Shown here in pieces: positions 1 through 6,714 of a DNA stretch of 15,756 nt. Origin of the DNA: Lachnospiraceae bacterium UBA1760 (lineage in GTDB: Bacteria; Bacillota; Clostridia; Lachnospirales; Lachnospiraceae); NCBI GenBank assembly GCA_002314775.1, contig DCHE01000057.1:23706-39461 (forward strand). Direction: 5' to 3'. Made by a program: the position numbers and the translations under genes. The notes under the pieces were generated by a model. It was not told where the DNA came from, did no database searches, and saw only the letters and a list, made by a program, of their open reading frames with translations. Position 1 is the stretch's first letter; every line of letters begins with the position of its first letter.

Positions 1-2
1 TG

Positions 3-50
3 GCTGCGACTTACATATTATTGAGAGAAGATTTGAGGAACGGCAGATGA
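3..50 (+). CDS. C-terminal tail of an upstream gene (partial)
   Basis: The third forward frame is open from the window edge and ends at a TGA at 48-50, giving a tail AATYILLREDLRNGR. That TGA overlaps the ATG of the next gene as ATGA, the same coupling geometry seen between the two ABC genes at 6711. Only 15 residues are visible, so no function can be given. The reading is plausible but unproven, since the other two frames are also partly open here. Confidence 0.4.
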   Translation, partial: AATYILLREDLRNGR

Positions 51-862
51 GAAAATGCAGGGCAGTCCCTTACGAGGGCGATGAAAACTACATATTTTTT
101 AGTTATACACACGAGGATGCAGATATTGCGTATCCTGTAATAGAGCTATTATATGACAGTGGCTACAGAATCTGGTACGACGAGGGGATAAATGCTGGCG
201 ACGAGTGGCCAGAGATTATTGCGGAGCACCTTGAAAAGGCAGCAGTATTTATTTCCTATGTGTCAGCGAAATCTCAGGAGTCGCACAACTGCAGAAGAGA
301 GTTTAACTTCGCAGTACAGGAGAATATGAGAAATGTCTGCATTTTAACTGAGGACATAAGGCTCACCCCTGCAATGAGGATGCAGATGGCATCCATTCAG
401 GCAATTAAGAGGTATGAGCTGAGTGAGGAAGAATTTAAAAGCACACTATGTAATGCAGAGATAATGAAGTCTTGTATTGGCAGTGTGCCGGGTGAGGTAA
501 GGACAGACTCAGCAATGGCTAAGGACGAGCCAAGTACCGTGATATATAGACGCGATAGAAAAAGCTATGAATTAGTTTCAGCAAAAAATGGCGAGATAAT
601 CAAGCTTGATAAGCCGGTATTTAAAATCGGCAGAAAGAGCGAGCTCTGTGACTACGTTATAAAGGACAATGTTGGTATAAGCAGGGTCCATGCAATATTT
701 ACGGTAGGTGTTGAGGGCGTACGGGTTACGGACAACAATTCGCTGAACGGAGTCTACATCAATGACAAGCCGATAACTCCGGGAGCAGAGGTAATTCTTA
801 AGGATGGAGATACCGTGGATTTGTGCGAGGAGATATTTACGTTTAGAACAAAACAAATGTAA
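47..862 (+). CDS. TIR-FHA fusion protein
   Basis: A predicted soluble 271-residue protein with two modules. Residues about 14-135 form a TIR-like fold: YIFFSYTHED at 15-24 is the first strand and box 1, RIWYDEGINAGDEW follows at 41-54, and NCRREFNF at 81-88 holds E85 at the position where NADase-type TIRs have their catalytic glutamate. Residues about 175-268 are an FHA domain with GR at 195-196, SRVH at 212-215 and NSLNGVYIN at 231-239, the residues that grip phosphothreonine. No signal peptide or membrane segment is visible. The start has an SD GAGGAA at 35-40 with a 6-nt gap and an ATGA overlap with an upstream frame, but the frame is open to the window edge, so a longer N-terminus is possible. 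The neighbouring kinase is the obvious partner. Whether the TIR domain cleaves NAD+ or only mediates binding cannot be told. Confidence 0.88.
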   Translation: MRKCRAVPYEGDENYIFFSYTHEDADIAYPVIELLYDSGYRIWYDEGINAGDEWPEIIAEHLEKAAVFISYVSAKSQESHNCRREFNFAVQENMRNVCILTEDIRLTPAMRMQMASIQAIKRYELSEEEFKSTLCNAEIMKSCIGSVPGEVRTDSAMAKDEPSTVIYRRDRKSYELVSAKNGEIIKLDKPVFKIGRKSELCDYVIKDNVGISRVHAIFTVGVEGVRVTDNNSLNGVYINDKPITPGAEVILKDGDTVDLCEEIFTFRTKQM

Positions 863-940
863 CAGAAGCATAATAGCAGTGTATATACTATTGGAGGCGT
901 ATAAGCTGTCTCTAATATTATAAGAAAAGAGGTGTGACCT

Positions 941-1123
941 ATGAAAAAAAGGAAAAGCATAGAAGATTTACTTTTCTCAGTTGCAGACTACATGAGCTTT
1001 ACCGGGGAGAAGGTTGATCTTAGTACCGAGGAGCTAAGTGAGAACGAACTGGATTTTATCGTGGCAGCTGCAGCTGCAGACACAAAGAAGATTGAAAGCA
1101 GCCTAGATGACGATAAGAAATAA
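941..1123 (+). CDS. Small peptide with double-glycine-like leader; candidate export substrate
   Basis: A 60-residue acidic/basic peptide with an SD AGAGGTG at 928-934, 6 nt before the ATG. There is no Cys and no membrane segment. Residues 32-43 read LSENELDFIVAA, which fits the C39-protease leader consensus (L-12 S-11, E-8 L-7, hydrophobic at -4) except that Ala-Ala stands where Gly-Gly is usual. Cleavage after A43 would release a 17-residue product, AAADTKKIESSLDDDKK, with no Cys for lanthionine or disulfide formation. Five consecutive Ala codons (GCA/GCT alternating) span the predicted site. The gene lies in the same run of genes as a C39-ABC exporter, which supports a leader-peptide role. 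It could instead be a regulator of the kinase or sigma factor. It has real-gene features: good SD, co-directional, tightly spaced. Confidence 0.75.
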   Translation: MKKRKSIEDLLFSVADYMSFTGEKVDLSTEELSENELDFIVAAAAADTKKIESSLDDDKK

Positions 1124-1142
1124 TTAACCTTAACCAGGTTAA
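1124..1142. repeat. TTAACC direct/inverted repeat before the kinase gene
   Basis: TTAACC occurs twice in tandem (1124-1129, 1130-1135) and is followed by its reverse complement GGTTAA at 1137-1142. The first and last copies can form a 6-bp stem with a 7-nt loop. The second and last make a near-continuous palindrome centred on A1136. It sits between the peptide stop codon and the kinase SD. It could be a weak mRNA hairpin setting relative expression or a protein-binding site. No U-tract follows, so it is not a normal terminator. Confidence 0.35.
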
Positions 1143-1168
1143 ACAGCTTAGAAAAATGGGGAATTAGT

Positions 1169-3961
1169 ATGTCTAATTATTGTATGAAGTGCATGAAGCC
1201 ATTAGATGGACATAGCGAGTGCAGCTATTGCAGGTTTAAAGGCGAACAATTAAATAACAGCATACAGCTTAAGCCGGGAACAGTTCTTCAGGAAAGGTAT
1301 CTTGTCGGATGCAGCATCGGACAGGGTGGATTTGGAATTACCTACATTGGCAGGGACGAAAGACTTGATATGAGAATTGCCATAAAGGAGTATTTTCCAT
1401 CTGGATACGCAAACAGAAACTCTGACGTGTCACCTGAGATAACCATAGCTGATGAGAGGCAGAGGGAATTTATCAGTGCGGGAAGGGAAAGCTTTCTCAA
1501 GGAGGCAAGAGCCTTAGCCGGACTTATAGACCACAAGGGCGTAGTTGATGTAAGGGATTTCTTCGAGGAAAATGGCACAGCATATATCATCATGGAGTAT
1601 CTTGAGGGAGATGACTTGAGGGATATATTAAAGAAGACTGTGTTTAATGCGGATGACATTTTTAAGTGGATGGAGCCTGTGTTTAGTGCGCTCGAAAAAA
1701 TGCACTCAAAAAATATAATTCACAGAGACATTAGCCCCGACAATATTAAAATGCTTAAGGACGGAAGCCTTAAGCTTATGGATTTTGGCGCAGCCAGGAT
1801 GATGAACTTTGATAGCCAGAGAAGTATGTCGGTTGTGCTCAAGGCAGGTTACGCTCCTGAGGAGCAGTACAGACCAAAGGGCAGTCAGGGCCCATGGACA
1901 GACGTTTATGCACTATGTGCAACAATTTATAAATGTATAACTGGAATAACACCTGATGACTCGCTGCAGAGAAGTTATGAGGACGAGATTAAATGGCCAT
2001 CGGAGCTTGGAATAGCAATATCTCCAAATCAGGAGAAGGCACTTAAGAAGGGTCTTGCTGTGAGAGCAAAGGACAGAGTGCAGAGTATTGCTGAGCTCCG
2101 AGGCATTTTGTCTGGTCGTGAGTCAGAGGGAGCTTATGCTGCGAATCAGCAGTCTAAGCAAAAAGAGGATGCAAGAACCGTGTACGTTCCAAGGAATAAG
2201 GCCGTAGAGGAAGATCCAGACACAGTGTACGTTCCAAGGAATAAGGCTGTAGAGGAAGACCCGGACACGGTGTATGTGCCAAGGAATAGGGCTGTAGAGG
2301 AAGACCCGGACACAGTGTATGTGCCAAGAAGTAAGGCAGCAGATAGCAGTGCAAAAGCCGAGCAGAAAAACACTAAGGCCGAGCAAAGTGACAAAAAGGC
2401 TAAGCAAAATGTCACTGAGGGAACTGCATCCGCAAGTAAAAAAGATAATAATAGTATTAACATAGATAAGCTGAAAAAGGTTAACGGAGGAATCAATATT
2501 CCAGATGACCCGGCAGGCGCAAAATCTGAGATTAATCATCAAAATGACTGGTCAGGCGACAAGGCTAAGATAAATCAGTATAGCAGGCAGGCCGCAGAAG
2601 AGAGAGCAGCTGAGAGGGCGAAAGCAGAGAGAGCAGCGGCAGAGAAAGCTGCGACAGCAGAGTACTTTTACATGATAAACCAGGTGAGAGACAAAGCAGC
2701 AGCAGAGAAGGCAGTAGAGAAAAGGGCTGCAACAGAGAAAGCAGCAGCAGAGAAGGCGAAAGCAGAGAAAAAGGCCGCAGAAGAGAGAGCAGCGGCAGAG
2801 AGGTTAGCATCGCAGAAGACCGCAGTAAAGAATAATAGCAATAATAAGAATGCATCCTCTAGAAAGAAGGGGCCAAAGATATTTACAAAGATATTTAATG
2901 GAAGCTTGATAGCAGTTCTCTCAATCATATCCTTCCTTGGAGCATGTATAGCAGGAGCGTACGTTGTAAAGAGCGCGAGAGCAAGGAATAACCAGGAGCC
3001 AGTAACAATAACTGCCTCAGATTACAGGGATGTGATAGAAACAAAAACCAGCTCAGGGGATAATACTGAAGAGACTGCAGCAGCTGCGTACGAGTATCCC
3101 GTGGAGCTACTGCTTGGAACCAAGAGAGTAAAAAATGATCATTTCGGACCTGATGTTAAGTTCAAGCAGGTAAAGGCTGGCGGAATTGATATGACTGTTT
3201 ATGAGATTCCATATGAGATAACTGGCGACAGAACAGAGGATGGAAGAACCTATATGACAGTCACTCTGGGCGATGAGTATGATGGTAAGAATAAAATAGT
3301 CGGAACATTTTCAGTGAACAAGGATGTGGTTACCGTTACATCCATGGCGGGTAACAGTGATTATCAGGATATATACAATAAGTATAATGATGGCGAGCAT
3401 TATGTGGACTTTGAGGACTACAGCTTCAGATTTGTGATTACTAAAATGGAGTATTATGATAATTACAAGTCTATGTACCTTATTGGAACAAACGGAACCT
3501 CTAAGACAGAGTGTAATAGCATCGGTAGAGATGGCTTTGAGGAAAATGATATCTACATATATGGAAAGGCCAACTCAGATGAGGATATGATTTGTGACAT
3601 AAGATATATCTATGCATATAGACAGGGAGATGATAAGAGAAACTGTCTTATCTATGATGACAATGGATATGTATCAAATCCGGATATTACCTACTACTAT
3701 GGACTGGGTTTATTAAGACTAGGCTGGACCTATGATATAAAAGTCTTCAACGGCAGAGTTGAGAAGGTTCGTAACCGGAAGAACTTTAATGCAGATATTA
3801 TTGACACCTATCCTTACGGCTTCGTGCTAATCACTGAGGATGAAAAGTACCACTGCTACCAGCAGGGAAGCCTTGAGGAACTGAAAAGTATCGATTATCT
3901 TACCTATGATTCATCGGAGGATAATGTAGAGACGGTTAATCCGAAGGATATTATTAGGTAA
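1169..3961 (+). CDS. Membrane-anchored Ser/Thr protein kinase with zinc ribbon and repeat linker
   Basis: 930 residues, SD GGGGA at 1158-1162. Order of parts: an N-terminal zinc ribbon (C5, C8, C18, C21); a Hanks-type kinase domain, about 44-315, with Gly loop GQGGFG 51-56, lysine K73, helix-C glutamate near E112, HRDISPDN 185-192, DFG 205-207 and GYAPEE 227-232, so all catalytic residues are present; four TVYVPR repeats at 337-390; a charged linker; an Ala/Glu/Lys-rich helical segment about 474-550, TolA-like in composition; one membrane span about 577-600; and a 330-residue C-terminal part that should lie outside the cell. The ectodomain is not one I recognise, and no PASTA repeats are visible. 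It likely senses something outside and phosphorylates Thr/Ser on itself or partners. The FHA protein upstream is the natural reader, and the sigma gene follows after 17 nt. Confidence 0.93.
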   Translation: MSNYCMKCMKPLDGHSECSYCRFKGEQLNNSIQLKPGTVLQERYLVGCSIGQGGFGITYIGRDERLDMRIAIKEYFPSGYANRNSDVSPEITIADERQREFISAGRESFLKEARALAGLIDHKGVVDVRDFFEENGTAYIIMEYLEGDDLRDILKKTVFNADDIFKWMEPVFSALEKMHSKNIIHRDISPDNIKMLKDGSLKLMDFGAARMMNFDSQRSMSVVLKAGYAPEEQYRPKGSQGPWTDVYALCATIYKCITGITPDDSLQRSYEDEIKWPSELGIAISPNQEKALKKGLAVRAKDRVQSIAELRGILSGRESEGAYAANQQSKQKEDARTVYVPRNKAVEEDPDTVYVPRNKAVEEDPDTVYVPRNRAVEEDPDTVYVPRSKAADSSAKAEQKNTKAEQSDKKAKQNVTEGTASASKKDNNSINIDKLKKVNGGINIPDDPAGAKSEINHQNDWSGDKAKINQYSRQAAEERAAERAKAERAAAEKAATAEYFYMINQVRDKAAAEKAVEKRAATEKAAAEKAKAEKKAAEERAAAERLASQKTAVKNNSNNKNASSRKKGPKIFTKIFNGSLIAVLSIISFLGACIAGAYVVKSARARNNQEPVTITASDYRDVIETKTSSGDNTEETAAAAYEYPVELLLGTKRVKNDHFGPDVKFKQVKAGGIDMTVYEIPYEITGDRTEDGRTYMTVTLGDEYDGKNKIVGTFSVNKDVVTVTSMAGNSDYQDIYNKYNDGEHYVDFEDYSFRFVITKMEYYDNYKSMYLIGTNGTSKTECNSIGRDGFEENDIYIYGKANSDEDMICDIRYIYAYRQGDDKRNCLIYDDNGYVSNPDITYYYGLGLLRLGWTYDIKVFNGRVEKVRNRKNFNADIIDTYPYGFVLITEDEKYHCYQQGSLEELKSIDYLTYDSSEDNVETVNPKDIIR
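2177..2338 (+). repeat. Coding tandem repeat, 45-bp period (TVYVPR repeats)
   Basis: Three full 15-residue units of form TVYVPRNKAVEEDPD and a fourth partial TVYVPRSKA lie just after the kinase domain (residues 337-390). Units start at 2177, 2222, 2267 and 2312. DNA identity between units is high but with silent changes, so the array is old enough to have drifted while the protein was kept. Each unit centres on a Thr with Val at +3; units 2-4 have Asp/Glu just upstream, whereas unit 1 follows Ala-Arg. Confidence 0.95.
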
Positions 3962-3978
3962 TAGTAGAGGAGACTGAG

Positions 3979-4497
3979 ATGAGAAATAAGGAATATTTTA
4001 ATAATCTCTATAATGAGTACTATCCACAGATAGTAGCCTATATTCATAAGCATATATTTAACCATGAGGATGCAGAGGAGATGGCGCAGGAAATAATGCT
4101 TGCGGCCTACAAGCATATTGATGAGTTTGATGAGAAGAAGGCTTCATTTAGAACCTGGATATACGTTATTACAAACAACAGATTAAAGAATTACTACAGA
4201 GACAAAAAGCAGCTCACATCAATAGATGATGAGGAGAATCCTATCGACATTGCCAGCAAGGAATGCGTTGAGCAGGCTGCGATTGTGGAGGAGGACAAGA
4301 GATATGTCTTAGAGGCCATCAACAGTCTTCCTGAGAGGGAGAAAATCATAGTGGTTGGCAAGTATTTTGAGAATAAGAGCTCGAGTGAGATTGCAGCCTC
4401 CCTTGGAATTGCTGAGGGAAATGTAAGAGTAATCCTGAACAGAACCCTGAAGAAGCTGCAGAGCTATCTTTCAAAGCAGGGCTACGAATTTGGCTAG
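3979..4497 (+). CDS. ECF-type RNA polymerase sigma factor
   Basis: 172 residues, the usual size for this family. Region 2 covers about residues 5-75, with the DAEEMAQEIMLAAYKH helix and FRTWIYVITNNRLKNYYRDKK, which binds the -10 element and core polymerase. Region 4 covers about 112-165, with LPEREKIIVV, a helix-turn-helix SSSEIAASLGIAEGNVRVILNR and a final basic helix, which reads the -35 element. SD AGAGGAG is at 3966-3972 with 6-nt spacing, 17 nt after the kinase stop, so the two are probably cotranscribed. No separate anti-sigma gene is visible in the window. The kinase or TIR-FHA protein may control it instead, which is inference. Target promoters are unknown. Confidence 0.93.
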   Translation: MRNKEYFNNLYNEYYPQIVAYIHKHIFNHEDAEEMAQEIMLAAYKHIDEFDEKKASFRTWIYVITNNRLKNYYRDKKQLTSIDDEENPIDIASKECVEQAAIVEEDKRYVLEAINSLPEREKIIVVGKYFENKSSSEIAASLGIAEGNVRVILNRTLKKLQSYLSKQGYEFG

Positions 4498-4572
4498 GAT
4501 GTCAGCCTGGTTATGAAATAGCGAATTCGGCAGAATTAGTAAATTAGATTGCAGCAGGAGAGGATTTTAGGG

Positions 4573-6714
4573 ATGTATTGTAAGACACCTACAATTTATC
4601 AGATGGAGGCGGTTGAATGTGGCGCAGCCTCACTGGCGATGATAACAGAGTACTGGGGCAAGCACGTTCCTCTTGAGCAGATGCGAATCGAGGTTGGAGT
4701 CTCAAGAGACGGCAGCAGTGCAAAGAATCTTGTGCTGGCAGGAAAGCGCTTCGGCATGGAGGTGCACGCCTACAAAAAGGATGTAGTGGGTTTAAAGGAG
4801 CTTCCTATGCCCTGCATTATTCACTGGAACAATGTGCATTTCGTGGTCCTCGAGGGCTTCAAGGGGAAGTACGTTGTGATAAATGACCCCGAGATGGGAA
4901 GAAGAAGGCTCACGGAGGAGGAATTCTCCAAATGCTTTTCGGGGGTTGTAATCACCTTTAAGCCAGAGGCGGGCTTCACTAAGAGAAAGAAGGAAAACAG
5001 GTTTGTACCACTGATAAAGGAGAGACTTAAGGACGAGAAAAAGTCGGTAATAAAGCTTATGCTTCTTGGCCTTTTACTCATAATTCCAGGTATCCTGATA
5101 CCAGTGTTCTCGCAGGTATTTCTCGACAACATACTCGGCGCGGGAGAGGTAAGCTGGTTTTACCAGTTTGTAATACTATTTCTTCTCACTGTATTGTTTC
5201 AGCTATTTCTCACTGCTTACAGATTAAGGCTTCTCGCAAGGCTTCAGATAAAGCTCACCCTCTATTCGGCAAAGGGCTATCTAAAAAGGATGTTCAGACT
5301 TCCGATAAGCTTCTATGCTCAGAGATATGCGGGGGACCTTGCAAGGAGAGTTGACAGTAACAATGAGGTAAATACATTTATAACAGGAGAGTTAGGTAGA
5401 AGTGTGCTAAATCTTTTCGTGGCAATCTTCTATCTTATTTTGTTGCTTATTTTTAACCCGCTTATGACTCTTGTCGGAATTATCGGCATTGGAATAAATG
5501 GGCTCATCATGAAGCTTGCCTCAGAAAGGCTTGCAGAAACCTCGATAAAAAATCAGCAGGATAAGGGAAGACTTGACGGAGTACTTATCGCAGGACTGAG
5601 TGTGTCCTCAACCCTCAAGGCCTCCGGAGTTGAAAATGAATACAGTGCCAGAATTCTCAGCCATGACGCGAAGGTTATGGCGGTGGAGAGACGCATGAGC
5701 AGACTGTCCCAGATAGTTGGCTCAATACCAGCGATTATTTCAGATGTTACAGAGGTCATTTTGTTAATGATGGGTGCATTTTACATATTAAGTGGAAGGA
5801 TGACACTCGGAATGCTGGTTTCATTTACCACACTCTACTCATCCTTTTCTGACCCTGTGGAGGAACTGATTCAGTTCGCTGAGAAGATTCAGCTGCAGAA
5901 GGCAAATATGGAGAGAATAGATGACGTAATGAAATACCCTATAGCCGAGCAGTTTGAGAGAGAAGGTACGGGAAATGCCTCGTCAAAGCTTTCAGGACAT
6001 GTCGCACTTAAAGGTATAACCTTTGGCTACAGCAGTTTGGCGGACCCTCTAATAACAGATTTCTCGTTCGACCTTGCACCCGGAAAATCCATTGCCTTTG
6101 TAGGGCCATCGGGCTGTGGAAAGTCCACAGTGTCAAAGCTTTTAGGCGGACTATATGAGCCCTGGGAGGGAGAGATTTACCTTGATAGAACACCGCGAGG
6201 TGAGCTGCCAAAGGAGATGATAAGCGCAAGTATCTCCACAGTAAATCAGAATATTGCATTTTTCTCAGGTACCATTAGAGATAACATCACCCTTTGGAAT
6301 CCTGCGATACTTGAGAAGGATATCATTGCCGCGGCGAAGGATGCCATGATACATGACATCATAATGAAGAAGCCAGGGGGCTACGATTATATGCTATCCG
6401 AGGGTGCGGAGAACCTTTCTGGCGGCGAGGGACAGAGGCTTGAGATAGCAAGAGCCCTTGCGACAAATCCGACCATACTTATTATGGACGAGGCCACAAG
6501 CGCCCTAGACCCAATAACAGAAAAACAGATAATAGATAATATAAAAAGACGAGGCTGTACCTCGATAATCATCGCCCACAGGCTGAGCGCAGTCAGAAAC
6601 TGCGATGAGATTATTGTGATGTACGATGGACAAATCGTCGAGCGAGGAACAAATGACGAGCTTGCACAAATTGACGGCCTTTATAGGCAGCTAATGTTAG
6701 GAGGAGCATCATGA
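4573..6714 (+). CDS. C39 peptidase-ABC exporter (NHLM/NHLP-type peptidase/permease/ATPase)
   Basis: 713 residues from ATG 4573, chosen over an upstream TTG at 4549 because AGGAGAGG at 4556-4563 sits 9 nt before 4573 while the TTG has no SD. The N-terminal C39 protease, about 1-130, has Q10, catalytic C16 (VECGAASLAM), H89 (NNVHFVVLEG) and D105 (INDPEMG). Membrane helices follow between about 160 and 420. The ATPase domain has Walker A GPSGCGKS at 511-518, a signature LSGGEGQRLEIARAL, Walker B ILIMDEATSALD and the switch IIAHRL. The signature has Glu where Gln is usual, and QRLEIARAL is typical of NHLM exporters. The protein should cut leader peptides at the membrane and export the product, working with the next gene, whose start overlaps its stop by ATGA. 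Confidence 0.93.
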   Translation: MYCKTPTIYQMEAVECGAASLAMITEYWGKHVPLEQMRIEVGVSRDGSSAKNLVLAGKRFGMEVHAYKKDVVGLKELPMPCIIHWNNVHFVVLEGFKGKYVVINDPEMGRRRLTEEEFSKCFSGVVITFKPEAGFTKRKKENRFVPLIKERLKDEKKSVIKLMLLGLLLIIPGILIPVFSQVFLDNILGAGEVSWFYQFVILFLLTVLFQLFLTAYRLRLLARLQIKLTLYSAKGYLKRMFRLPISFYAQRYAGDLARRVDSNNEVNTFITGELGRSVLNLFVAIFYLILLLIFNPLMTLVGIIGIGINGLIMKLASERLAETSIKNQQDKGRLDGVLIAGLSVSSTLKASGVENEYSARILSHDAKVMAVERRMSRLSQIVGSIPAIISDVTEVILLMMGAFYILSGRMTLGMLVSFTTLYSSFSDPVEELIQFAEKIQLQKANMERIDDVMKYPIAEQFEREGTGNASSKLSGHVALKGITFGYSSLADPLITDFSFDLAPGKSIAFVGPSGCGKSTVSKLLGGLYEPWEGEIYLDRTPRGELPKEMISASISTVNQNIAFFSGTIRDNITLWNPAILEKDIIAAAKDAMIHDIIMKKPGGYDYMLSEGAENLSGGEGQRLEIARALATNPTILIMDEATSALDPITEKQIIDNIKRRGCTSIIIAHRLSAVRNCDEIIVMYDGQIVERGTNDELAQIDGLYRQLMLGGAS

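Noticed and set aside
858..904. ECF-type promoter before the small peptide gene (TGTAAC at 858)
   Set aside because: A -35-like TGTAAC is present but no convincing -10 at the right distance; too weak to claim autoregulation.
2123..2542. Several reverse-strand ORFs opposite the kinase repeat and Ala-rich segments
   Set aside because: They mirror the low-complexity and 45-bp repeats of the kinase gene, lack SD sites and give repetitive Leu/Ser-rich proteins; they are shadows.
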